From assembly GCA_049472395.1 (NCBI GenBank), contig JBLIRR010000001.1, positions 124,001-188,000 of the forward strand: 64,000 bases of DNA. The letters are read 5' to 3'. The notes beneath the pieces were generated by a model, which saw only the letters and a list, made by a program, of their open reading frames with translations, made no database searches and had not been told where the DNA came from. The translations under genes and the position numbers were made by a program. Each line of letters starts with the position of its first letter. Positions within the stretch are counted from its first letter, which is position 1. Of the stretch, positions 52,805-61,810 are shown piece by piece. Source of the DNA: JBLIRR01 sp049472395. GTDB lineage: Bacteria > SZUA-182 > DTGQ01 > JBLIRR01.

Positions 52805-55800
52805 TTAATTTTGGCATCTCGATTTCGATTGGATCCATGTGTAAGTCTTAAATCCATGAACCTCCGCGGGAGCTCCATAACTAAAGCCAGGGCTAAAGGT
52901 AAAAGATGGTTTAGCATCTCCAATTGGTATATTAGCTTCTAAACCAAATGTTGGCCCCAGACTAATAGGGGTTAGGGTAGGACTAACAGAACCACCAATT
53001 GTATGAGCCCATCCCTCTAATTGACTAATACTTGTATTTGTTGAGAAAGTAAAGTCCAATGTTCGCGAAACTTCTGCGCCTCCAAATCCTCCTGCTCCAA
53101 TAACCTCATATGATCCATACTCAAATCCATTTTCACTGTTATATCCAAATGCTACACCACCTCCAATAGTTCCCCCTTTACCCATACCTCCAGTAAGACT
53201 TGTCCCAACTTGAACGGTCAGGCTCCATAAGCCATATGGATCAATGAAATTCACCGGATTATTCCGAACATACACATAAAGGTTCAAATCCCCGCCTGCA
53301 AAACCGATAGGGTCTTGGGTTAAGAACCTGCCAATCTCAGGATCATAGTATCTGGCTCTCATAAAAAGCAACCCATTTTTTTCATCCATAATACCATACT
53401 TCCCAACATAACGGAAGGGGTTAGGGATTGTCTCAACATAATCAGTAAGATTGCCAAATTCATCATAAGCATACTTATTGACTATATTTCCGGAGCCATC
53501 TGTTATACAGATTGTATTGCCTAAACCATCAAAATGATAATAATAAGCCTGCCTATCAGGGGTAATTTTAGACACCAAACCTATTTGGGAAGCATACACA
53601 TAATATGATGTAATCTGGCCGACTTCATTGGTTTCGGCTATCACCCGAGAGAGAGGACCATTTATATCCAGAACATAACGTGTGGTTTGAGAGTCTTCCT
53701 GCTTTGATATCCTGTGTCCTAAGCCATTATAAGAGTATTGCGTGATGTCCTCACTTGCTTGGACCTGGATGAGCCGATCCTCACCATCATATGTATACGT
53801 AGTCGTGAGCCCAGCTGATATTTTTGAGGTAATATTACCATGATCATCATAGGAGTAAGTGGTTGTTTCATCGACTGAGGTTAATTGATTCATAGAAGAA
53901 TAATTATAAGTATGCTCTTTCATTGGAGGAATTGGGAAAAGACATTGATCCATATCAATAGCTACTCTATTCCCCACTCCATCCAGCGTGTACTGGTAGC
54001 TCGCTATTGCTGAACCATTCGTATGATTAAGGGTAATAAGCCGATTCGATGAATCATAATCCATAGTCGTAATTACCCCATTTGGGTAAATAATCTGTTT
54101 TAGATTACCAACAGGGTCCCAAATCCAGGTAATCTCATTATTAAGCCAATCACAAACTCTTTCTAATTTTCTTACAGGATTATAAACATAGGAAACTGTT
54201 TTTGAGTCAGGATAAGTAAGGGATGTACAATTCCCAATAGCATCGTATCCATAGGAAACCTGTTGGCTAAAGTCGTCTGTAAAACTTATTAACCTGTCTC
54301 CCTCATTATACTCAAAAGTTGAGATACCTGTACTATCACTCATGTTAATAAGATTCCCAACTTCATTATAGCTAAAGGAAACATTTGGATCATGGGGATA
54401 AGTAATCCCGGTTAAGCGATTAATGTCATCATAACTATAGTAAAGATTATTGGCTTGTTTATCTTTTTTACGGATAAGATTTCCCCTATCATCATAATAA
54501 TAAGCAATATCAGGGCAAGAATAATCAACTCTAACATCATCAATATACCAACCATCATCAGTACCTGTATTATTAGTGCATAATTTAAATCTAATGTTCA
54601 CCTCCGGGAATCCCGCATAAAGGTTTAAATCAATCTTTCTTTCGATCCATTCATCTTGCCATCCAATTACACTATCCACCCTATCCCAACTTATTCCTCC
54701 ATCAGTTGAGATTTCTACATATCCTTTATCAAAATAATCTCTTATAGCATATCGTGTCCAATAAGTTAAAGTATAGACAGGATATTGGGAAAAATCCTGG
54801 GGTTTTAAATATAAGGAAGTATTTGCATCATTCTGATAATCTCCCCCAGGACTATCAGTAAAGGAATGAGTGCCGCTTTTAGCGACACTTTCCGTAAGCG
54901 CCCACGGTGAATATGCTGTCCAATTTGTTTCACCATTTTCAAGATCATCAAATAATAGAAGAGAAGAGCATTTAGCATCAATTCTAACGTCATCAATATA
55001 CCAACCATCATGAGTAGACATATTATTAGTACTTAATCTAAATCTAATGTTCACCTCCGGGAATCCCCCATAAAAATTTAAATCAATCTTTCTTTCGTTC
55101 CATTCATCTTGCCATCCAGTTACACTATCCACTCTATCCCAACTTATTCCTCCATCAGTTGAGACTTCCACATATCCCTTATCAAAACCAAATTCTATAT
55201 CATATCGTGTCCAATATATCAAAGTATAATCACAATATTGGGAAAAATCCTGGGGTTTTAAATATAATGATGTATTTACATTGTTCTGATAATCTCCCCC
55301 GGGACTATCTGTAAAGCAGTAAGTGCCACTTTTAGCGACACTTTCCGTAAGCTCCCATGGTGAATCTGCTGTCCAATTTGTTTGGCCATTTTCAAGATCA
55401 TCAAAGAATAAAAGAGAAGCTTCTTTACTTTTTCTTTCGATAATCAATCTTCCCGCTAGATCATATTCATAAAATGTTCCTTGATTTTCAGCATCTATAA
55501 CAGCGATTCTATTGCCGGCCTTATCATATTGGTAGATGGTGTGATGATTCAGGGCATCCAGGATGCCGATTAGGCGATTATCATTATCACGCATAAAGCA
55601 GGTTGAATTGCCATTTCTATCTATCACACTCTCTAATCCACAACAAAAATAATTTAAGTCTTCATAAGTTCCATCTGGGTAAATAATTTTTTCTACACGG
55701 TCCAGGCCATCATAAGTATAGGAAATAGTATGACCATTGGCGTCTGTAACGGTTATAATGCGACCAAGGTTATCGTAAGCATAAGTTGTAGTATAATTTA

Positions 55801-58168
55801 AGGGATTTTGTACAGAAATTACATTGCCTTGGTCATCATAAACAAAAGTGGTACTATGGCCAAGGGGATCAGTCATTGTAGTGAGAAGACCTTGGGCATT
55901 ATAAATAAGATCCACCTGGTTATTTTGGGGATCAAGAATACTGATAAGGTTGTCATTGGGGTCATAGGTATAGGTGTATGTTCGGCCTAAGGGATCAGTC
56001 CTTGACGTCAAGTTATCCCTGCTATCGTAAGTATATAGATAGCTATTTCCAAGGGGATCAGTGATTTTCGTGATATTGCCATAACTGTCCGGATCATATT
56101 CTAATTGAGTAGCATGATTATCAGGATCTATGATAGTCACAAGATCACCTTGGTCATTATAAATATATTGAGTAATATTACCTAACGGATCCGTGATACC
56201 CTCTGTAAATCCATCATAGTCATTTAAATAGGTAGTTACTCCCCCTTCAGGATCGGTCACCTCTATTTTATAGTGGCTATCTCCAGTACCGTATGTATAG
56301 GTATTCCAGGAGGGATAAATTATTGACTCCAGGGCATTGCCTTCACCAGAAGAAGTGTGAGTAATACTCGTTGTCCCCTTAGCCGTAATGATGGAGGTTA
56401 TGTAACTATCTGGATCATAGGTATAGGTAACGCTATTTCCAGCCATATCTGTGGTAGAAATGAGATTTCCCTGCTCATCATACGAATATGTTGCTTGCCT
56501 TCCTGAAGGGTCGGTAACTGCTATAATTTTATTATTTTCATTATACGTTAAGAATGTTGTGCGCCCTGCTGCATCAATAATTGCATCAAGCCTATTACTA
56601 TTATTGGGATCATATTCAAAGAGGACAGAGTTTCCATTATGATCACTAATTTTCTGTAGTATTCCATTAGAATTATACCACTGTATAGTCTTGTCTTTTT
56701 TAATTGATAAAGAAAAGGTGCCATCATCATATTTTGTCAGATTATTATACACTCCAAGGGGAGGTGCATAGCTCCCATCACCATATGGGATATATTCATG
56801 GGTAGCTCCTTCTGCCATTATTACATTTACATTATCACCAGGAGACTCAATTAGATATTGATTATAATTAAAGGTCCAACTTCGGCCAAATGCTGACTCC
56901 CTATGATCATCAGCGTTATACGTCCTTTTGATGATAGCCTTTGGTCCCAAGCTCCCAAAGGAAAGATCAACATCCTGGATAATTAAATTCAAATTGACTG
57001 TATTGACTTTTATGGAGGGCATGCCGGGACTTTGTCCTCCTCCTAAAGCACAAGGATCGCCTCCATCATCAAACTCAGTATTTGGATTTTCTTCTCCTCC
57101 GCCAAGGTCACTTTCCGGACAACAAAAACAAACCCCTCCTTTAATATCTTCCATCTCTTTTTTTGTTAATTGAATATAGCTATTGGAAGGAGATGCTTGT
57201 TCAGTAATAATCAGCAGATAACCAGTCCAAATGTTGTCGAGGAGTTTTTTATTGTAAATGTTAAAGGGCTTCCCCCCTCGAATATAGGGATCACTAATTA
57301 TATATTCATCTTTGTTGACTTCACTTATCACAATATAATGTCCCGGATTTACAAAAGCGATGGCAGGTAATGCAATCTCCTTTAATTGATCCAGATTAAT
57401 TTCTTTCATACCTTCTGTCTTTATGCCCTTAGACAAAGCAGCATTTTTTAAATCTAACAAAGAGACAATATTATTTTCATTTGAACATAAATCCTTTATT
57501 TCCTTTGGTGAGGTATTGATTCCCTTAAGCTTTAATAAGGTGGATAAAGCCTTTGGTCCACATGATACTCTTGGGAAATCTCTTTCCCACACTTGTTGTT
57601 TATTGATTTTTCTTATCCAATACGAACAATATTTCACTTGATCCCAATCTTTTGTCTCGGCGAGAATACTTTTGAGTATATTCTTGGCCTTTTCATAGTT
57701 TCCTCGGAAAGTATGGATGCACGCAATACTTGTTTTGGCATCCTGAGCTGCCCTTGAGTCGGGAATAAAATCTATTCCTTTTTGAAACTCATCTATGGCC
57801 TCGTCCCAATGTTTAATATATTTTAAATAAAGCCCAATATTCATATGCGATCGTGCCGGCAAGTAATTCAGGGGATGATCCTTGTTGCTTTGGGTATGAT
57901 TATCTATTATATAATAATATCTTTCTAAAGCTTTCTCCCATTTTTTTGCATTCCAATCCTTCTGGGCTTTTAGAAAGTCGTTACATGCTTCACCTTGAAG
58001 GTGTTCATCTAAATTTTGTTTAGAAGAATATGGATGACCTGTTTCACATGGACAGGGTTTCTCTTTTGCGGATTTAGAGAATGTTTTAGGGGAACCACCT
58101 AAGAGAGCTATCCAAAAAGTTATTAAAACAGCGAATTTTAAGCCAAATAAATTATACTTTCTTTTCAC
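52805..58168 (-). CDS. RHS/YD-repeat protein with TPR region, C39-type peptidase domain and internal double-glycine site
   Basis: The GTG at 58168 has AAGGAG seven bases upstream and precedes a signal segment; an earlier TTG at 58213 lacks this. Residue numbers follow the GTG. A TPR-like region (about 70-185) is followed by a C39-like peptidase domain with Cys203 (SCGPKAL), His277 (GHYIVI) and Asp293 (ISDPY). Then comes LTKKEMEDIKGG, ending at Gly345, a textbook double-glycine leader motif. From about 395 the chain is YD repeats, interrupted by two tandem copies of a FDDLENGxTNW domain of about 155 residues (coding 54512-55435). The RHS core ends with RYYDPEIGRFLTQDPIGFAGG and FIDPYGL, and an unrelated Gly-rich C-terminal part of about 138 residues follows. 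This is the build of a polymorphic toxin or surface glycan-binding protein. Confidence 0.9.
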   Translation of the reverse strand: MKRKYNLFGLKFAVLITFWIALLGGSPKTFSKSAKEKPCPCETGHPYSSKQNLDEHLQGEACNDFLKAQKDWNAKKWEKALERYYYIIDNHTQSNKDHPLNYLPARSHMNIGLYLKYIKHWDEAIDEFQKGIDFIPDSRAAQDAKTSIACIHTFRGNYEKAKNILKSILAETKDWDQVKYCSYWIRKINKQQVWERDFPRVSCGPKALSTLLKLKGINTSPKEIKDLCSNENNIVSLLDLKNAALSKGIKTEGMKEINLDQLKEIALPAIAFVNPGHYIVISEVNKDEYIISDPYIRGGKPFNIYNKKLLDNIWTGYLLIITEQASPSNSYIQLTKKEMEDIKGGVCFCCPESDLGGGEENPNTEFDDGGDPCALGGGQSPGMPSIKVNTVNLNLIIQDVDLSFGSLGPKAIIKRTYNADDHRESAFGRSWTFNYNQYLIESPGDNVNVIMAEGATHEYIPYGDGSYAPPLGVYNNLTKYDDGTFSLSIKKDKTIQWYNSNGILQKISDHNGNSVLFEYDPNNSNRLDAIIDAAGRTTFLTYNENNKIIAVTDPSGRQATYSYDEQGNLISTTDMAGNSVTYTYDPDSYITSIITAKGTTSITHTSSGEGNALESIIYPSWNTYTYGTGDSHYKIEVTDPEGGVTTYLNDYDGFTEGITDPLGNITQYIYNDQGDLVTIIDPDNHATQLEYDPDSYGNITKITDPLGNSYLYTYDSRDNLTSRTDPLGRTYTYTYDPNDNLISILDPQNNQVDLIYNAQGLLTTMTDPLGHSTTFVYDDQGNVISVQNPLNYTTTYAYDNLGRIITVTDANGHTISYTYDGLDRVEKIIYPDGTYEDLNYFCCGLESVIDRNGNSTCFMRDNDNRLIGILDALNHHTIYQYDKAGNRIAVIDAENQGTFYEYDLAGRLIIERKSKEASLLFFDDLENGQTNWTADSPWELTESVAKSGTYCFTDSPGGDYQNNVNTSLYLKPQDFSQYCDYTLIYWTRYDIEFGFDKGYVEVSTDGGISWDRVDSVTGWQDEWNERKIDLNFYGGFPEVNIRFRLSTNNMSTHDGWYIDDVRIDAKCSSLLLFDDLENGETNWTAYSPWALTESVAKSGTHSFTDSPGGDYQNDANTSLYLKPQDFSQYPVYTLTYWTRYAIRDYFDKGYVEISTDGGISWDRVDSVIGWQDEWIERKIDLNLYAGFPEVNIRFKLCTNNTGTDDGWYIDDVRVDYSCPDIAYYYDDRGNLIRKKDKQANNLYYSYDDINRLTGITYPHDPNVSFSYNEVGNLINMSDSTGISTFEYNEGDRLISFTDDFSQQVSYGYDAIGNCTSLTYPDSKTVSYVYNPVRKLERVCDWLNNEITWIWDPVGNLKQIIYPNGVITTMDYDSSNRLITLNHTNGSAIASYQYTLDGVGNRVAIDMDQCLFPIPPMKEHTYNYSSMNQLTSVDETTTYSYDDHGNITSKISAGLTTTYTYDGEDRLIQVQASEDITQYSYNGLGHRISKQEDSQTTRYVLDINGPLSRVIAETNEVGQITSYYVYASQIGLVSKITPDRQAYYYHFDGLGNTICITDGSGNIVNKYAYDEFGNLTDYVETIPNPFRYVGKYGIMDEKNGLLFMRARYYDPEIGRFLTQDPIGFAGGDLNLYVYVRNNPVNFIDPYGLWSLTVQVGTSLTGGMGKGGTIGGGVAFGYNSENGFEYGSYEVIGAGGFGGAEVSRTLDFTFSTNTSISQLEGWAHTIGGSVSPTLTPISLGPTFGLEANIPIGDAKPSFTFSPGFSYGAPAEVHGFKTYTWIQSKSRCQN
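54512..55435 (-). repeat. tandem duplication of a ~155-residue beta-sandwich module inside the RHS gene
   Basis: Two copies meet near 54965. Both encode FDDLENG, NW, ESVAKSGT, FTDSPGGDYQN, LYLKPQDFSQY, WTRY, STDGGISWDRVDSV, GWQDEWxERKIDLN, FPEVNIRF and GWYIDDVRID. They are nearly identical in DNA too, so the duplication is recent. The motif resembles the MAM/VEG-like adhesion modules of secreted metalloproteases. Confidence 0.85.
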
Positions 58169-58347
58169 AAGCCATCTCCTTTTAGCTACAAAATAATGTA
58201 AAACGCGTGACAATAACTTCTCCGGTTCAATATTTTGATGTAGTAAAACTCTTTTCTACCCCTTTGATATGAATAACATTTTTATATATAAAAAAATATT
58301 ATATGTATAATTAGCATAAAATATTCTCAATTTATTAATAAAAGAAA

Positions 58348-58986
58348 CTACAATGTAGTAATTTCAAGAGTGCATCCCTCTTCAGCGGTAAATTCAGGTA
58401 ATATAGTAATAGAATCTCCGGCTCGAAAAAGAGCCTCTGACCCACTTTCGACTATGAAATCAGGGCCAAGTGTCATGTGGCCCAATGCTTCAAAGATTGC
58501 TGCTGCTCCACTTCTGATAATGAAATTTGGGCCAAGAGTCATTTGATCTGATGTTTCAAAGACTACTACCGCACCATTTCTGATAACGAAATTGTCTTCT
58601 GCTGTAATTGATGTTGCTCGGAAGGTAACTTGGGCGTATTCATCAATAAGAATATTTGAGCTTATTGAAATTGATTGTTCAGCATTAAAAATAACTTCAG
58701 CCCCTCCAGCTATCGTTACATTGGGACCAATTGTAAATGAGTTTGCTGTATAAGTACCTGATTGGATTATCTGATCTGACATATTTAAAACAATAAAAGT
58801 CTTGGTTAACCTATTTCCAACTTTATCATATGCATATTCTATAATTGTGCCATTGGGATATCCGATCCGGGTGAGCCGATTAAGCGCGTCATATTGGTAG
58901 TTGAGGCTACCGGCAAAAGAAGGGGATATAATGAATAGAAAAAGGAGAAAGGAAAATGTTATAAATAATTTTCTTTTGAAATACAT
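58348..58986 (-). CDS. secreted protein with one YD repeat and a beta-solenoid (3-coathanger-like) domain
   Basis: A signal peptide (about residues 1-25) is followed by a YD repeat of RHS type (LNYQYDALNRLTRIGYPNG, YAYDKVGNRLTKT). After it come five or six units of about 22 residues with the pattern LGPNFxIxSGAxxxFEAxxxM, ending ITILPEFTAEEGCTLEI. The units resemble the 3-coathanger stack domain common at the ends of secreted Bacteroidetes proteins. It looks like a trimmed relative of larger RHS proteins whose N-terminus was joined to a solenoid. It lies 180 bp upstream of the RHS gene on the same strand. A damaged copy of part of it lies at 61208-61297. Confidence 0.75.
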   Translation of the reverse strand: MYFKRKLFITFSFLLFLFIISPSFAGSLNYQYDALNRLTRIGYPNGTIIEYAYDKVGNRLTKTFIVLNMSDQIIQSGTYTANSFTIGPNVTIAGGAEVIFNAEQSISISSNILIDEYAQVTFRATSITAEDNFVIRNGAVVVFETSDQMTLGPNFIIRSGAAAIFEALGHMTLGPDFIVESGSEALFRAGDSITILPEFTAEEGCTLEITTL

Positions 58987-59532
58987 ATATATCCCCTTTT
59001 TTTATGTGAAGTTTAAGAGAATCGTTGAGCACTATCAATTAATTACCAATAATCTAATCAGGAACCGTTGACAAAGAAAAAAATTTTTTATTATATACCT
59101 TACTTAGTACTTAGTAAAATTAGTAAAATTCAAAGAAGAAAAACATAAAATTTTTGTATAAATAATTGAACCTTCCTCTGCCTAAATTAGGATTCCCAAC
59201 TTATATTTTTGTGTTCTGCTATTTTATTATATTTAATAAAGATATAACTTGATTTGTTATTTCATATCAAAAAATATTATTATATAATATTATAATAAAT
59301 TTATGAAAAGATCAATAAATACATTTTCATTTTTTTAATATTTTAATAAGAATAGAGTTAAGATGATCCTTTCAGATAGTTCAAGATTCTTTCTATCAAA
59401 TTGTTTTGAAAATATTGGACAATCTGATCAGGCATATTATTGATGAAGCTTAACCTTTAGCGAGAGAATTCTAGATATCCAAAACAATAGTTGCACCAGC
59501 ATTTAATCTTTTTCCAGAATTCTTCTTATACA
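58987..59532. other. 546-bp intergenic region with duplicated upstream blocks
   Basis: This AT-rich stretch holds two blocks that recur upstream of the next gene. Block A (58987-59100, containing AACCGTTGACAAA) matches 61298-61405 and block B (about 59269-59420, with TTATGAAAAGATCAATAAAT) matches about 61423-61555, same orientation. Read on the minus strand, block A has TTGTCA, 17 bases and TATTGG, a possible promoter kept in both copies. No gene is seen. Confidence 0.6.
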
Positions 59533-61173
59533 CTATATATCCAGCTTTTCTATTCTGGCTTTAAGCTCAATATTTATGGTCTTAAGCTCCTCAATCTGAA
59601 CTTGCTGAGCTTTTATAGCCTCGACCAACACGGTTATCAAGGCATTGTACTTCAAACCTTTTGTTTGCTCCTCATTGTCCTGGGTAAGAACGGCCTCCGG
59701 AAGCACTTCTTCAACTTCTTGCGCGATAAAGCCAAGCTGTGTACCCTCCATACCACTGTCTTCCGGCTCTTTCCATTCAAAAGACACAGGACGCAGTTGA
59801 TTAATTACCTCGATCGCATCAAAGGAAATATTACTGACATTCTTCTTATGGCGAAGATCCGAAAGCGCTCCTGCTGCTCCTGTCGCATAAGCAGTGCCAT
59901 TAACCTGTAACTTGTAATCTGGATCCGTTGTCCCAATGCCGACGTTGCCTTGATTATTCACATACACCACATCTATAGGACTCCCATCTGTTGCATCCAG
60001 AGAATGCCCATCACCACTGCCACCTCCCGAGGGCCAAGTAGTGATAACATCACCATTTAGATTAAACGCAGTTGCTTTCACTGTACCATTGACATCTAGC
60101 TTTTCCCCGGGGCTCGTCGTACCAATTCCAAGATTACCGGTATTTACTAATAAATCTCCTGTGCTCTTAAATGCAAATAGTGCTGTACTATGCGTTAAGC
60201 CAGCTTCAACAGCATTATCATCTATAACTATTGTTCCATTCAGATTAGCAAAACCCATATCGGAATCTCCAGCATCATTACCAGGTCTTGATAGTTTCAA
60301 ACTACCTCCTCTTACAGAATAGCCATTAGGTCCACTAATTATTACTCCATACCCATCACCTGCTTCGTAAACATCTAACTTCGCATTTGGCGTCGTTGTC
60401 CCGATACCGACATTGCCGTTTGATTTAATCACGATCTTTGTCCCATCATAGTAAAAGCCCAGAACTCCACCAGCTTCACGCCCATTTTCAATATTCCATG
60501 CAACTCCACCTGTATCTTCGTCATCCAGCTGAATGTATGGAAAATAGCCTAAACTCCCGCCAGATATTTTAATACCTGCTAAACCTGTGTCGCTAATATG
60601 CAAATCGGTTTCTGGCGCTTTGGGACCAATACCGATCTTGCCGTTTGATTGTATCCTCATTCTCTCACTCCCGTTAAGTTTAAAAATCAAATTATAAGGA
60701 CCGATTGTTCCAATATATCCATCTATACCGTAATAAAACTCGTTATTATCCATAGCTAAAGTACTACCTATTTTTAACGCTCCATTAGCAAGGGTAGTGC
60801 CTCCGATGGTACTACCACTCCCATCGATATAGACGTCACCATCTATGTCAAGTTTTTCTTTTGGTGCCGTTGTCCCGATACCGAGGTTACCCTCATTATT
60901 CACATAAACGGCATCTACAGGATTCCCATCTGCTGCATCCAGAGAATACCCATCGCCGTTACCACCACCTATTCCCGTGAGGCCAGAACCATCACCTACA
61001 AATGCTGTTGCGGTCACAGTGCCATCCACTTCTAATTTACTATCCGGGCTCATAGTACCGATGCCAAAGTTGCCGCTGGAATCATAATGTATTTGGGCCA
61101 TCACCACACCAGTAGTTGACAGAAATAGAATGACCATTACACATAAGGCATTAATAATAGTGGAAGTTTTCAT
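59533..61173 (-). CDS. secreted tail-fibre-like protein with C-terminal peptidase S74 chaperone domain
   Basis: A signal peptide (about residues 1-26) is followed by repeated GNxGIGTxxPxxKLDVxG units (at least five). These are the beta-structured repeats of phage-tail-fibre-like proteins of many uncultured bacteria. The C-terminal 110 residues form an intramolecular chaperone of peptidase S74. The self-cleavage site has Ser and Lys in SDLRHKKN, followed by LGFIAQEVEEVLPEAV, and the chain ends in a coiled coil (QVQIEELKTINIELKARIEKL). In this family the domain aids trimer folding, then cuts itself off. No phage genes are nearby, so it is a cellular surface protein. AGGAAAGGA stands before the ATG. 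Confidence 0.9.
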   Translation of the reverse strand: MKTSTIINALCVMVILFLSTTGVVMAQIHYDSSGNFGIGTMSPDSKLEVDGTVTATAFVGDGSGLTGIGGGNGDGYSLDAADGNPVDAVYVNNEGNLGIGTTAPKEKLDIDGDVYIDGSGSTIGGTTLANGALKIGSTLAMDNNEFYYGIDGYIGTIGPYNLIFKLNGSERMRIQSNGKIGIGPKAPETDLHISDTGLAGIKISGGSLGYFPYIQLDDEDTGGVAWNIENGREAGGVLGFYYDGTKIVIKSNGNVGIGTTTPNAKLDVYEAGDGYGVIISGPNGYSVRGGSLKLSRPGNDAGDSDMGFANLNGTIVIDDNAVEAGLTHSTALFAFKSTGDLLVNTGNLGIGTTSPGEKLDVNGTVKATAFNLNGDVITTWPSGGGSGDGHSLDATDGSPIDVVYVNNQGNVGIGTTDPDYKLQVNGTAYATGAAGALSDLRHKKNVSNISFDAIEVINQLRPVSFEWKEPEDSGMEGTQLGFIAQEVEEVLPEAVLTQDNEEQTKGLKYNALITVLVEAIKAQQVQIEELKTINIELKARIEKLDI

Positions 61174-61735
61174 TTCTTAATCCTTTCCTTTATTAAGTAT
61201 ACAATATAAGAGCTTGTTGAAATTGATTGTTCAGCATTAAAAATAACTTTAGCTCCTCCAGCTATCGTTACATTGGGACCACTTATAAATGAGTTTGCAA
61301 TATATATCTCTTTTTTATGTGAAGTTTAAGGGAGCTTTTGAGCACTATCAATCAATACCAATAATTTAATCGGGAACCGTTGACAAAAAAAATTTTTTAG
61401 TATTATTTGTTAATTTCGTATTAAAAAACATAATTATATAATATTATAATAAATTTATGAAAAGATCAATAAATATATTTGCATTTTTTAATATTTTACT
61501 AAGAAAAGATAAGAATAGAGTTAAGACGATTCTTTCGGATAGTTCAAGATTCAAATTTTTATCAATGGGGATGAGCATAAAAATGCTTTTAAAAAGCTTT
61601 CATTTTCCATTGCGAAAATTTTTAAGGATGAAGTAATATTTTTCTAGTTTTGAAGGATCTATTTCTCTGTATTTTGCTGAAGGAGAACACAGAGGTAGCA
61701 AGAATATAAGAATCTCCCTCGTAACAAAAACAAAA
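61174..61735. other. intergenic region with duplicated blocks and gene remnant
   Basis: Apart from the gene fragment at 61208-61297 and copies of blocks A and B, the stretch is AT-rich and no frame is convincing. The ribosome site of the S74 gene lies at its left edge. Confidence 0.5.
61208..61297 (-). pseudogene. fragment of the YD/beta-solenoid gene
   Basis: These 90 bases are nearly identical to 58668-58755 and encode ANSF-SGPNVTIAGGA and VIFNAEQSIS on the minus strand. They are joined directly to the copied upstream block at 61298, without the start codon, signal peptide or YD repeat. It is the remnant of an internally deleted copy of gene 58348-58986. Confidence 0.8.
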
Positions 61736-61780
61736 GCGGGGGACGAATTCGCTTTAATTCGTCCCCCGCACCTTTTTTAA
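61736..61780. terminator. strong bidirectional terminator
   Basis: A perfect 14-bp stem (61736-61749 with 61756-61769, six-base loop) is followed by ACC and six T residues on the plus strand, and by TTTTGTTTTTG on the minus strand. It ends the TSP3-repeat gene at 61811. A smaller hairpin GCGG-CTTTAA-CCGC at 61787-61800 lies between. Confidence 0.85.
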
Positions 61781-61810
61781 ATACTTGCGGCTTTAACCGC
61801 TTTTACTATT

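Noticed and set aside
59068..59097. Plus-strand promoter TTGACA-17-TTATAT in block A
   Set aside because: No plus-strand gene follows; it is kept in the duplicated copy only as part of the copied block, where a minus-strand reading is more useful.
59491..59910. 139-codon plus-strand frame opposite the S74 domain
   Set aside because: It lies over the conserved S74 peptidase coding region in the opposite direction and has no signal of its own.
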